Source: Pisolithus tinctorius
Taxonomy: Eukaryota > Basidiomycota > Agaricomycetes > Boletales > Pisolithaceae
NCBI GenBank assembly: GCA_024663395.1
Contig: JANFAH010000047.1
Span: 372,001-436,000, forward strand
Length of the DNA: 64,000 nt
Direction: 5' to 3'
The notes beneath the pieces were generated by a model. That model did not search any database. It was not told the DNA's origin and saw only the letters and a program-made list of their open reading frames with translations. The translations under genes and the position numbers were made by a program. Positions 1-11,707 of the stretch are shown here, piece after piece. Position 1 is the stretch's first letter, and every line of letters begins with the position of its first letter.

Positions 1-1412
1 TTGGACAATCACAGGTGTGATACTCAGCAGCTCCAGTTTCTGCTTTGAATTTATATTGTCATACTTACAACCTTATTACCCTAGGAAGTATGCCCTTGGA
101 GCAGAGAGGTCTAAGATATACAAGGAAGATGATGTGCAGCCACTGATATCTGAAGGAAAAGAAGATGGTGTGAGTTTGCAAGCAGAGTGTGAAGACCAGA
201 TGACAAAGCTCAGGAAGGGGAAATACAAAGTCCAGGTGTCCTATTTAGTTTTAATTTGAACACTATCTACTGCAAAGTACAGGTGCCCTGGCATGAAGGA
301 AAAGGCAATTGATGGAGATGGATGGCTTGAAGCTGTTCATCAGTACTTAGCATCAAGACTTCATCTGCCTGACTGCGAGGTTGAAGGTCAACAACCAAGA
401 TTGAGTGAACTTAGCACCTGCACCCATCAGGGTCAAAGACCTATCTTCAAAGCAGGCTCAAGAATGTACAGACTTAAGGTGATGTCTTTTACTATGATTC
501 AAACATATACTATGCCAAAACACTTTGTTTCTAGGGTTGAAAAAGTGGTGAACAAAGACAGGTGACTTGAGGTTGCTCAGTGACACTTAGTGCAAGGGCT
601 TCAGCCCCCAGATGAAGTGCCAGATGAAGTACAAGGAATCAAGTGTGCATGTGCACAGAGGGCCAAGGCTGCAAAAATGGGAATGGGACAGGTGGATGAA
701 GCAAAGGTCCTGGTGAGCATATTGGTGTATAGTTTTTCTTTAATTTGAGTTTTGCTTTGTGTGATGTCATTCAACCAAGTTGCGCTAGTCTTTGGGTGAT
801 TCTACTCACCCTGACATGTGGTTTCAGTTTTCTTTCATTTTTTTTATGTGCTGGATTGTCTTAAGGATGAGCAGGAGTTGAGAGCACATATGTGCATAAG
901 GATGGTAAATACATGACTGAGTGAGAGTTTTTTTTTAGGTACATATATGTCTTCAAACTGCCTCATAAAGGGCAAATGTCTGCTGTACCAGCCATGGTGC
1001 TGCATCACACCACATTACCATTTGCACAGAGATTGTGCCTTGAAGAGCAGTCATCAACTCACTCTGCACTTGATTCATCACTCACTTGTTCATTTTCCTG
1101 GAGTTTATCTCTGTTGTCATTTGGTTCAAGGTCTGGGTTGTGAGGGGAGTGTTAGAGAAGCAGTGTGTGTGTTAGAGGCCAGGTGGCATTTGGCAAGCAG
1201 AAAGAGTTGCATTCAAGGGCAAGAGGTTTTGAGGACCAGGAGGGTTTTTTCTGCAAAGTTGGGAGCAAGCCTTGGAAAGAAGGGGTCATGTTCAGGTGTG
1301 TGGCAAGGTCAAGGGTCTGTGGTGAAGTTGGGGGAAGCAGATGTGAGCATGAGGACATTTGCATGAGGAGGAGAGTGACTGAGGATGGTTGAATTCTAAA
1401 CCACCCCTTGGA
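1..1412. other. Unassigned CpG-poor DNA left of LTR C
   Basis: I recognise no gene here. Short open frames exist on both strands but show no family motif, and the base composition is T/G-rich with very few CpGs, like the decayed elements to the right. The stretch lies directly outside an LTR (1413-1890) that has no matching target duplication across it, so it is probably the internal part of the element that owns that LTR, or DNA beyond another truncated insertion. The rest of Gypsy-2 pol (integrase) should lie further left, outside the window. Confidence 0.3.
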
Positions 1413-1890
1413 TGTAGGGAACAAGTTTGAGTTCCCTAGGAGAAGCTGTCTTGGTTAGGAGTTTAGGGGTGGAAGGTTTCCTTTTGTTTTATTTATTTCT
1501 TTTTTTTGTCATGTTTGTACCACTGGACTTAGTGGCAAGCAGCCGCATTGCTGACTAAGCACATGTGCTGTGTTTGTGCACGTTCAGTTTACCAAAAAAA
1601 CAAATCCATGTCAGAGGCCCTCAGCAGTAGGGTGATTTCATCTTGCATTTCAGCGAGTTTTTGAGGTTAGAATTATTACTTTGGGGAGTACCCAAAGGGC
1701 CAGGAGGACTGGCAATAGGTTTAGTATAGCAGGCAGTGGCCCAGAGCTGAGTTTTCCTTTTAGTTCGCAATTTTTACACATTTACTACACTTCTTTTCTC
1801 CAGTGAGAACCTCCCTTTTGGGTCAAGCACAAATCTCACCCATCACTGACAATTACTAATTCTAGGTACTATCTATTACCTGTTCCTACA
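1413..1890. repeat. LTR of family C, CpG-decayed copy
   Basis: Begins TGTAGGGAAC and ends GTTCCTACA, the TG...CA signature of an LTR. It aligns along its length with the CpG-rich copy at 32925-33387; many differences are CG in that copy against TG or CA here. It interrupts the RNase H reading frame of Gypsy-2, which resumes at 1891. Flanks are ttgga on the left and ccacc on the right, so no duplication spans this LTR alone. It is therefore probably one end of a longer element whose other end lies outside the window. Confidence 0.7.
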
Positions 1891-2024
1891 CCACCTATGG
1901 CAGAAGGCCTCAAAGATAGCCAACATCTCCTTGTCATGGGTATCATAGTTGAGTTCTGGCATGGTCATGGTGTGGGAGTAGAAAGTGACTGGGTGGAGTT
2001 CACCATTGGAGCACGTGAGTGACA
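1891..2024 (-). pseudogene. Gypsy-2 pol fragment, RNase H C-terminal part
   Basis: Read on the minus strand from the Copia-1 junction, this translates to a typical Ty3/Gypsy RNase H stretch with the motif SNGELHPVTFYS followed by PELNYDTHDKEMLAI. The DKEMLAI segment carries the Asp/Glu region of the RNase H fold. It continues in frame from the DASNYAIAGIL end of the fragment at 11708, so the two pieces are one gene split by Copia-1. It stops where LTR C begins at 1890. Confidence 0.85.
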
Positions 2025-2316
2025 TGTTGAGAATGTGTTCTGGAATTACAGTAGCCTCTCAGAGTTTTGCCCAGAGGGCTTGGAGTTTCTCCCCAACCCT
2101 CAGAATTAAATTCCAATGTCACTATGCTTACTAATTATGGTACTATAAATTTTCCACACCATTCTTTTCCACCTCAGTGACTACTTCATACACTGAGGTG
2201 AGCATACTTATACTTACATTTGTTTACTTGGTACTGACATAGTGTAGATACTCATAACTTTGTTAGGTACCAATACAGTGACTACTTCATACACTGAGAT
2301 ACTCATAACTTTGTTA
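2025..2316 (+). repeat. Copia-1 5' LTR
   Basis: Starts TGTTGAGAATG and ends AACTTTGTTA. It aligns end to end with 11408-11702. Eleven differences are TG in one copy against CA in the other, which points to ancestral CpG. Two other substitutions and one 3-bp indel (act) make up the rest. It contains an internal direct repeat of the block holding agtgactacttcatacactg. Confidence 0.95.
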
Positions 2317-2334
2317 GGTTATGAGCCCCACTCC
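2317..2334 (+). promoter_or_regulatory. Copia-1 primer binding site, half-tRNA (initiator Met) type
   Basis: The bases just inside the 5' LTR read GGTTATGAGCCCC. Their complement GGGGCTCATAACC matches the anticodon stem-loop of eukaryotic initiator tRNA-Met (GGGCTCATAACCC), not a tRNA 3' CCA end. Drosophila copia and yeast Ty5 prime from the same internal region of initiator tRNA, so this element probably uses a cleaved tRNA half as primer. Confidence 0.8.
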
Positions 2335-3214
2335 TGTGCTCTAATTCCAAAAGAGTTATTACACAGCAACACTACTCACTATGGTGAAAGATGATCATTC
2401 CTTACAAGTCCCAACCCTAAATGCAGACAGAAGCAACTGGCTATATTACAAGGCTCAGGTTGAATGGGCTGTCAGTTCAAAAGGGCTGATTGGACACCTG
2501 ACTGGCTTGGATGAGAAACCAGAGGACCCTTCAGCAGGGAAAGACTCCTCCTGGAAGCCCACAGCCATGGAGCAAAAACTTGTCAGTGAATATCCAGAAA
2601 AACTTCAGCAATGGGCAAAGGACAATGGATATGTCAAGCAAGTGATCACTGTGTCACTCCTGGAATCCCTATTCCTTCAAGTTCTGAAGGAAGAGACTGC
2701 AAAGAGTGTGTGGGGTGTCCTCACTGACCTTTTCCAAAACTGCTCTTGCATTGTCACAATCAATCTTCAGAGAAAACTCCAAGAATCTTGCTATTCAGAA
2801 AAAGGTGATGTCCATGCTCACTTTGACAAGATGCATGCACTGCATGAACAACTTGCTGCACTTGGACAGTCTATCACAGATGATGACTTTGCAGCCATCA
2901 TTCTCAGCTCACTTCCCACTTTGTATGACTCCAACCTTGCAGCTATGACATCTTCAGCCCTGGTCATGCAAAAGGACACTTCAGTCAACCCCCCTCAGAG
3001 ACCTATTAGGTCTGGAGATTGTGATATAAGTATTAACCTAATAGGTGTCATTTTGTTGGGAATTCCCAACTTTTGGGGATTCTCCACCACCATTCCTGGA
3101 GATTCTCCATTCCCTAGCTGGAGATTCTCCAGGGCAGCAATTTAATATGGTTGGAGAAAATGTTTTCTCCATAATATATATATATATTATACATCAAATG
3201 AAAGGGTAGCTGGG

Positions 3215-3540
3215 GTCCAAGTTGGACTTTCTCCAGGCTAAATAGACCCCCTTTCCAGGTTGATCCTGGGCTTTCCCCAGGCTAAATAGACCTGCTTTCC
3301 AGGCTGATCCTGGGCTTTCCCCAGGCTAAATAGACCTGCTTTCCAGGTGAACCTGGGTTTTCCCAGGCTAAATAGACCTGCTCTCCAGGGTGAACCTGGA
3401 CTTTCCCCAGGCTAAATAGACCTACATTCTAGGCTGACCTGGGTTTCCCCAGGATAAATAGACCTGCTTTCCAGGCAGAACATGGGCTTCCCATAGGCTA
3501 ATTAGACCCATTTCCAGGGTGAACCTGGGTTTTGACAGAA
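3215..3540. repeat. Subterminal ~43-bp tandem array, left arm
   Basis: About seven degenerate copies of a 42-44-bp unit built around GGCTAAATAGACCTGC, TTTCCAGG and CCTGGGCTTTCCCC. The mirrored array lies at 6945-7310 and has one additional unit. Subterminal direct repeats of this type are common in foldback and MULE-like elements. Confidence 0.85.
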
Positions 3541-4179
3541 GATGGAGAGAGATGGAGTAGGAACTTTGGTGATATTCATACTGAAGAACAGTGGAGTACT
3601 GTACATGCTTTGATGCTGCTATGGAGGTCCAGTAACTGGAATCAGGACTGACATATGGAGACTCATGAGTTTTCAAGTAACACTTTCTGGATGATGAATG
3701 AAGGGAAGATGGAGAACATATGACAGGTAACACAGAACAAGCCAAAAAGGAAACAATCCAGGTGATGGACCATGTGGTGCACAAGGATGGCCTGCATGGT
3801 CTGATGAGAGATTGGTACAAGTCCAACAGAAGGCAGAGTGGAGGAGACTCATAAATGGTAGAGTGCAGGCAGAGTTGGTGCAGAGTGTGAATGAGCAGTG
3901 GAGTGGGGTGTGGAGTGAGTAGGGACTTAGAGTAAATGCATGGTTGTGACAAGTACTATGAATCAAGAGTTACAGTGATATAGTGGGCATGAAGATGTCA
4001 ATAAGTCACTTACAGACCACATTAGGACCACAGAAAAAAAAGTGTGTCAGTAAGACAGCATGAATTAGATGATGTTAGACAATGAGCACTAAAGTGCTGC
4101 AAATATCAAGACATCAATAGATGCAGTGTAGACTATTAGACCACTTAGAAAAAGTTTTGTTTTCCTGATGCAGCCCACT

Positions 4180-4648
4180 GGGGATTCTCCATGTCATGTT
4201 GGAGATTCTCCATGGCCTGCTGGGGATTCTCCATGGCATGCTGGGGATTCTCCATGTCATGATGGAGATTCTCCATGGCCTGCTGGGGATTCTCCATGGC
4301 TGGCTGGGGATTCTCCATATCATGATGGAGATTCTCCATGTCACCTGGGGATTCTCCATGTCTGGCTGGGGATTCTCCATGCCTGGCTGGGGATTCTCCA
4401 TGTCATGTTGGAGATTCTCCATGGCCTGCTGGGGATTCTCCATGGCTCCTGGGGATTCTCCATGTCATGTTGGAGATTCTCCATGGCCTGCTGGGGATTC
4501 TCCATGTCTCCTGGGGATTCTCCATGGCTCCTGGGGATTCTCCATGACTCCTGGGGATTCTCCATGTCATGATGGAGATTCTCCATGGCCTTCTGGGGAT
4601 TCTCCATGGCATGCTGGAGATTCTCCATGGCTCCTGGGGATTCTCCAA
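4180..4648. repeat. 21-bp minisatellite, left arm
   Basis: About 22 copies of a 21-bp unit of the form GGGGATTCTCCATGGCCTGCT, with positional variants. Because 21 is divisible by three, all frames stay open and give false 7-residue repeat proteins on both strands. Similar units recur near the outer ends of the element (3068-3145). Confidence 0.95.
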
Positions 4649-5390
4649 TCCTAATTGACATTGAGGTCTGGTGACATTTTGTGTATACACTTGTGTTTTT
4701 CTTAGTATTCTGTGTTTTTCTCACGCAATTTTCCACTTTCTGATAAGATAAGCATACTGTCATGATTGCACAATCAGGGGCTACAACTTTCATTATGACC
4801 ATATCACTCCATTGTCATTCCCTGTGGTATTAATGCAGTATGATTACAAGTAGCAGTTGTTGTGTAGTGTAGACTATGCTTCACTTTTGTAGTGCACATT
4901 TTTGACTACCACTGACTACGAAAAGTGTAGTGTCAAGAGGTAGTGGTAAGGTCACATGACAGCGGATCACATGATAGGGGGTCACATGACCAATGACATA
5001 ATGGTCATGCCCAGGACACCTTCGGGTCACGTGACCATTATGTCATTGGTCATGTGACCCCCTATCATGTGATCCGCTGTCATGTGACCTTACCACTACC
5101 TCTTGACACTACACTTTTCGTAGTCAGTGGTAGTCAAAAATGTGCACTACAAAAGTGAAGCATAGTCTACACTACACAACAACTGCTACTTGTAATCATA
5201 CTGCATTAATACCACAGGGAATGACAATGGAGTGATATGGTCATAATGAAAGTTGTAGCCCCTGATTGTGCAATCATGACAGTATGCTTATCTTATCAGA
5301 AAGTGGAAAATTGCGTGAGAAAAACACAGAATACTAAGAAAAACACAAGTGTATACACAAAATGTCACCAGACCTCAATGTCAATTAGGA

Positions 5391-5861
5391 TTGGAGAATC
5401 CCCAGGAGCCATGGAGAATCTCCAGCATGCCATGGAGAATCCCCAGAAGGCCATGGAGAATCTCCATCATGACATGGAGAATCCCCAGGAGTCATGGAGA
5501 ATCCCCAGGAGCCATGGAGAATCCCCAGGAGACATGGAGAATCCCCAGCAGGCCATGGAGAATCTCCAACATGACATGGAGAATCCCCAGGAGCCATGGA
5601 GAATCCCCAGCAGGCCATGGAGAATCTCCAACATGACATGGAGAATCCCCAGCCAGGCATGGAGAATCCCCAGCCAGACATGGAGAATCCCCAGGTGACA
5701 TGGAGAATCTCCATCATGATATGGAGAATCCCCAGCCAGCCATGGAGAATCCCCAGCAGGCCATGGAGAATCTCCATCATGACATGGAGAATCCCCAGCA
5801 TGCCATGGAGAATCCCCAGCAGGCCATGGAGAATCTCCAACATGACATGGAGAATCCCCAG
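5391..5861. repeat. 21-bp minisatellite, right arm (mirror image)
   Basis: Reverse complement of the 4180-4648 array, with the same order of variant units. The shared variant order means that the two arms are copies of each other, not arrays that expanded independently. Confidence 0.95.
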
Positions 5862-6944
5862 TGGGCTGCATCAGGAAAACAAAACTTTTTCTAAGTGGTC
5901 TAATAGTCTACACTGCATCTATTGATGTCTTGATATTTGCAGCACTTTAGTGCTCATTGTCTAACATCATCTAATTCATGCTGTCTTACTGACACACTTT
6001 TTTTTCTGTGGTCCTAATGTGGTCTGTAAGTGACTTATTGACATCTTCATGCCCACTATATCACTGTAACTCTTGATTCATAGTACTTGTCACAACCATG
6101 CATTTACTCTAAGTCCCTACTCACTCCACACCCCACTCCACTGCTCATTCACACTCTGCACCAACTCTGCCTGCACTCTACCATTTATGAGTCTCCTCCA
6201 CTCTGCCTTCTGTTGGACTTGTACCAATCTCTCATCAGACCATGCAGGCCATCCTTGTGCACCACATGGTCCATCACCTGGATTGTTTCCTTTTTGGCTT
6301 GTTCTGTGTTACCTGTCATATGTTCTCCATCTTCCCTTCATTCATCATCCAGAAAGTGTTACTTGAAAACTCATGAGTCTCCATATGTCAGTCCTGATTC
6401 CAGTTACTGGACCTCCATAGCAGCATCAAAGCATGTACAGTACTCCACTGTTCTTCAGTATGAATATCACCAAAGTTCCTACTCCATCTCTCTCCATCTT
6501 CTGTCTGTCAGAGTTATCTCCAAACATCTGTCTGGTCTCTTCCTCTGAAATATGAGGGCTGACATTGTGCAAGGGGGTAGTGCACAAGCTAAACCCAACA
6601 CCCTCACTCTGCTCCATTTCTGCCTCAGCTGACTTTGTCCCTGCCAATCCTCCACTAGTCAGAGTTCCATTCATCTGTGTCAGACTTGCTTCCACACCTC
6701 TCTCCAGACCTGGTTAAGCATCAGAGTTGGTCAGAGTAGGCTCAGACTTGACAGTACTCTATAGAACCATATGTGTCTTGCTTAATTCACTTGCTCTATA
6801 TGTTCCTTGGCATCCATTCCACTTATACATCTACCTTTCTGAGATAAGTTGTCATTAGAACAGTTAGAACAACCACTGTTTTCCTGATGCATGGAGAATC
6901 CCCACCAGGACATGGCCTGGTAAAGTGGGTCTATTTAGCCTGGG

Positions 6945-7310
6945 GAAAACCCAGGTTCACCCTGGAAATGGGTCTAATTAGCCTATGGGAAGCCCATGTT
7001 CTGCCTGGAAAGCAGGTCTATTTATCCTGGGGAAACCCAGGTCAGCCTAGAATGTAGGTCTATTTAGCCTGGGGAAAGTCCAGGTTCACCCTGGAGAGCA
7101 GGTCTATTTAGCCTGGGAAAACCCAGGTTCACCTGGAAAGCAGGTCTATTTAGCCTGGGGAAAACCCAGGTTCACCTGGAAAGCAGGTCTATTTAGCCTG
7201 GGGAAAGCCCAGGATCAGCCTGGAAAGCAGGTCTATTTAGCCTGGGGAAAGCCCAGGATCAACCTGGAAAGGGGGTCTATTTAGCCTGGAGAAAGTCCAA
7301 CTTGGACCCC
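6945..7310. repeat. Subterminal ~43-bp tandem array, right arm
   Basis: Mirror image of 3215-3540 with one additional unit near 7130-7175. The outer boundary joins the AT-rich stretch and the terminal block ending at 7548. Confidence 0.85.
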
Positions 7311-10300
7311 AGCTACCCTTTCATTTGATGTATAATATATATATATATATATTATGGAGAAAACATTTTCTCCAACCATATTAAATTGCTGCCCTGGAGA
7401 ATCTCCAGCTAGGGAATGGAGAATCTCCAGGAATGGTGGTGGAGAATCCCCAAAAGTTGGGAATTCCCAACAAAATGACACCTATTAGGTTAATACTTAT
7501 ATCACAATCTCCAGACCTAATAGGTCTCTGAGGGGGGTTGACTGAAGTGCAAAAGGACCTATCTCCAGAGTTTATAATCAAAGTAATTTCTGATGAATAT
7601 GATAGGCACCAAACACAGATGAAGAGAGGCAACTCTGGAAACTCCAGAAACCCCAAAGACACAGCTTACTCAGCAAAGGATGGAAAGAAGTCCACTTGCA
7701 AAAATTGTGGAAAGAAAGGTCATGGCAGAGACCAATGCTTGGAAGAGGGTGGCAGAAAAGCTGGGCAAGTGCCCAAGTGGTTCCAGAACAAGGGCAAAGG
7801 GGAAAAGAAGGAGAAAGGCTCCAGAAAAGCAGCTGCTGCAGCCAGTGCATCAGCCAGCTCAAGTGCACAGACCAGCACTGACTCCAAACCCAATGGAGTT
7901 TGGCTAGTGCACCCACAGGATGATGATTGGCTAATGGAAATTGCAGAGGAAGAAATTCCAAACCCCCAGGATATTGTTATTGACAAAGAAGATGCATATA
8001 TGAACACCTTTGATCATGCCCTGCTTGCAGGCAAAAGCCTAGGTTCTGCAGAGGAGACCATCCTGTTTGACTCAGGTGCTTCATGTCATATGTCCTCCTA
8101 CCACAGCAAATTCCCTGACTATAAGCCAATCATCCCCAAACCTATTACCACTGCTGACAACCATACCTTCCATGCCATTGAAAGAGGCAACCTTGCAGTC
8201 TCACTCCCATATGGCACTGCACAGACCCATATTTGACTCAAGGACATGCTCTATGCTCCCAAGATGGGAATCACACTCATTTCTGTCAGCAAACTTGATG
8301 TTGCTGGGTATGTGGCATCATTCTGAGACAGGCATTGTCAAATTTTTGATGCTTGGAAAAAGAAAGTAGCCAAAGTTCTGATGCAGAAAGGCCTCTACTG
8401 CCTCAAACGAGCTTGTTGTGCCTTCACAGGCCTAGCTAAGGCCACAGAATCCTTAACCATGGAGGAGATACACACCAGGCTTGGCCATATTGCTCCTGAA
8501 GCCATCCAGTGCATGCTCAAGGATGGAACAATCACCAGAATTAAGCTGGACAAGGTGCATTCTACCATGGGTGCATGCAATTCATGCAAATATGCCAAAG
8601 TGACTTGGAAGCCCATTGGGAAGGAGCACAACCCACCCTGCCATGAACACCTTGGTATCAAGGTCCACACAGACCTTTGGGGACCTTCTCAAGTCCAAAC
8701 CCCAGGCCACAGTCAATACTATGTATCATTCATGGATGACCACACTCATTACACCACCCTATTTTTGCAGAAGACAAAGGCTGAAACCTTCAAATCCTAC
8801 AAGGCTTACAAAGCATGGCTGAACATGCAGTTTGACACCAAAGTCAAGTGACTTCACTCCAATCATGGGGGAGAATATCTTAGGATGGAATTTTCAGAAT
8901 ATCTGAAATCCTGAGGCACAGAACAACACATAACCATCCATGATACCCCCAAACACAATGGAGTTGCAGAACAACTCAACAGAACACTTGTTGAGCATGT
9001 ATGTGCAATGATTCATGCCAGTGGCCTACCCAAGAACCTCTGGGGGGAGGCCATCATGCATGCAACTTGGCTCAAAAACCACTTGTTGACTTGCTGTCTA
9101 GGCACCAAGACTCCCTATGAAATGCTCTACAACAGACCACCTGACCTCTCAAAAATCCCAGTCTGGGGATGTCATGTCAAGGTTCATGATACCTCCAGCT
9201 CCAAGCTAGACATGTGAGCCCAAGATGGACACTGGGTAGGTTTTGATCCTGAGAGTGATGGCCACTGCATCTACTGGCCTGACACATGAGCAATTGGAAT
9301 TGAATGAAGTGTCATTTTTGAGCACCGAGATGTGTCTGTACCACATGGTGTGCCACTTGAGGGAGAGCAGGGGAATTCAGAAGCTTCAGAAGGAAATTCC
9401 GAAGCCTCAAAACAAAATTCCGAAGCCTCAGGAGGAAATTCCGAAGCCTTGAAATGAAATTTCACAGCTTCACAAGGAAATTCTGAGGCCTCACAGATAG
9501 TCAGGCAACCCACTGAAGCAACTTCAAAAATTCCAAGACTCATTTTGGACCCACTCAGAGAGAATTTTGAAACACCTCCACCTCATCCTTGTTGTTCCAC
9601 TCACCAGCACTTCAAATCAGACTATATGAGGTTCCTATGTGCAGGGGAAGGCACTCATGATGGATGCATCCCTCTTGACTTTGTAAAAGAACTCCAAGAG
9701 AGTGATAGCAACCCAAACAGCCTGAAATCCTGAGAAAATGCTACCTATATATTTGATGAAGAGCTAGTTGCTGATGAAGACAACACTAACATTGTGTATG
9801 CTATGGTGGCAGGGATGGCTGAAGCCAAAGGGCTGGACCCATCAACAGTCCATGAGGCAAAATCCCAAGCTGACTGGCTGAAATGGCAAAATGCCATAAA
9901 TGCAGAATTACAGAGCCTAGAGGAAGTGCATACCTGGGATGTCATTGAGTGCCCCAAGGGTGCAAATGTCATAGGATGAAAATGGGTCTTCAAGATCAAA
10001 TGCAACACTGCTGGAGAGATCAAGAAGTACAAGGCCCACCTAGTTGCTAAGGGCTACTCTCAGATACAGGGCATCGACTATGATGAAACCTATGCTCCTG
10101 TTGCAAGGCTTGCATTGCTTCACACCATACTTGCAATTGCCACATGCAATGACTGGGACATTGACATCTTTGACTTTCACTCAGCATTCCTAAATGGCAA
10201 ACTTGGAGATGGTGAAGACATCTATATGGAGCTCCCTGAGGGCTACACTGTAGGGCAGAATTTTTCCTGTCCAGTTGGGAAGTTAAACATCACATTATAT

Positions 10301-11407
10301 GGCTCAAAACAAGGCACACTTTGGTGGTACCGGAGAAGCTATGTGCTACCCTAGCAGATCTTGGACTCACCAGGGCACATGCAGACTGGGGAGTATTCTA
10401 TGGTCACATAGGATTGGAAATCCTCATCCTTGCCAGCCATGTTGATGACTGCACTGTAACAGGCAATTCCCCATCATTAATTTGCTCATTCAAACAGGAG
10501 ATAAGCACTCATTTTAAAATCTCCAACCTAGGGCCCATCAGTTGGCTACTTGGGATGAAGGTGACATGGAACAGAGAAGCCTGCATATCACTATCCCAGC
10601 AGTCCTACATTGAGGCCATCCTGATGGAATATAACCTCACCAACTGCAAGCCTGCCACAATTCCAATGAACCCAAGAATAAAACTCTCTTGCAGAGAAAT
10701 CCCACAGCCAGCTGAAGAAGCTGCATGCATGAAAAATGTACCCTACCATGCCACTGTAGGCTCCCTCATGCACCTCACTGTTGGAACACACCCAGACATC
10801 ACATTCGCTGTCTCCATAGTTGCACAGTTCAATAATGCACCCAACATCACTCACTGGGAAGCTGTAAAACAAATCTACAGGTATATTGCAGGCACAAAAG
10901 CACTTGCTTTGATGTTTGGAAATACAGAACAAGGCCTTGAGGGCTATACCAACACAGATGGAGCTTCACATGAGCATTGATGGGCCATCAGTGGATACAC
11001 ATATCTACTGGATGGAGGAGCTATTAGCTGGGCTTTGCAGAAACAAGAACTTGTAACACTCTCAACCACTGAAGCAGAGTACATTGCAGCAACTCATGCA
11101 GCCAAGCAGGGCTTGTGGCTTCAATGACTCATCAGGAAAGTTTTCCAACCACTCAAACATCCTATCCCACTGTATTCCAACAGCCAATCTGCCATTGCAC
11201 TCACCAAGGATGGCAGCTACCATGCTTGCACCAAGCACATCAATATATGATACCATTTCATTTGTTTTACTGTGGAAAACCATTCCTTTCATTTAATTTA
11301 TTGTCCTACTGACAACATGGTTGCTGATACCCTTACCAAACCTTTACCTAGCATCAAGGTGAAACACTTTGTGTCTGCACTCAGACTTTGTTCCAATTGA
11401 GGGGGAG

Positions 11408-11702
11408 TGTCAAGAATGCATTCCAGAATTACAGTAGCCTCTCAGAGTTTCACCCAGAGGGCTCAGAGTTGCTCCCTGACCCTTGGAATTAAATTCCAAT
11501 GTCACTACACTTACTAATTATGGTACTATAAATTTTCCACACTGTTCTTTTCCACCTCAGTGACTACTTCATACACTGAGGTAAGCATACTACTTATACT
11601 TACATTCATTTACTTGGTACTGACATAGTGTAGATACTCATAACTTTGTTAGGTACCAATACAGTGACTACTTTGTACACTGAGATACTCATAACTTTGT
11701 TA
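11408..11702 (+). repeat. Copia-1 3' LTR
   Basis: Begins TGTCAAGAATG after the purine-rich tract GAGGGGGAG (11399-11407), the likely polypurine tract for plus-strand priming. It ends ATAACTTTGTTA directly before the TSD copy tgaca at 11703-11707. Confidence 0.95.
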
Positions 11703-11707
11703 TGACA

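Larger units (their letters stand above)
2978..7548. mobile_element. Foldback (MULE-like) element, non-autonomous, 4.57 kb
   Basis: A near-perfect palindrome starting ACTTCAGTCAACCCCCC, with the reverse complement at the other end, flanked by the 10-bp direct repeat gcaaaaggac (2968-2977 and 7549-7558). Removing the element plus one target copy restores the Copia-1 gag frame exactly. A 9-11-bp target and very long inverted repeats are typical of Mutator-like elements, though no transposase is present. Arms are about 2.03 kb (2978-5008) and 2.52 kb (5032-7548) around a spacer of about 23 bp. Mirrored open frames within the arms are symmetry artefacts, not genes. It contains two kinds of tandem repeat and a captured Gypsy-2 LTR segment. 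Confidence 0.9.
2381..11400 (+). pseudogene. Copia-1 gag-pol polyprotein pseudogene
   Basis: One frame starts at ATG 2381 and, after skipping 2978-7558, continues without shift to about 10310. Visible parts: Gag with a CX2CX4HX4C zinc knuckle (CKNCGKKGHGRDQC, near 7699); protease active site FDSGASCHMS (near 8070); integrase zinc motif HTRLGH...CNSC; catalytic core HTDLWGP and NGVAEQLNRTL; RT with the HVDD catalytic box (near 10440); and RNase H (TEAEYIAA) with the tail ADTLTKPLP. Thirteen internal stops are all TGA. The second integrase Asp is replaced in SNHGGEY (expected SDHGGEY), an Asp-to-Asn change explained by CpG loss. A frameshift lies near 10310-10325. Confidence 0.9.
2025..11702 (+). 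mobile_element. Copia-1, Ty1/Copia LTR retrotransposon (degenerate)
   Basis: Bounded by 292- and 295-bp LTRs and by the 5-bp TSD tgaca at 2020-2024 and 11703-11707. It is inserted in the RNase H region of Gypsy-2. Removing the 4.57-kb foldback insertion and its duplicated target leaves about 5.1 kb, the usual size of a Copia element. Internal order is gag, protease, integrase, reverse transcriptase, RNase H, which defines Copia. The coding frame carries thirteen internal TGA stops and one frameshift, so this copy cannot make a full polyprotein. Confidence 0.95.

Noticed and set aside
4114..5925. Many overlapping open frames encoding 7-residue repeats (such as GDSPWPA and MENPQQA) on both strands
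   Set aside because: They arise from the 21-bp minisatellite, whose length is a multiple of three, and from the mirror symmetry of the foldback arms.
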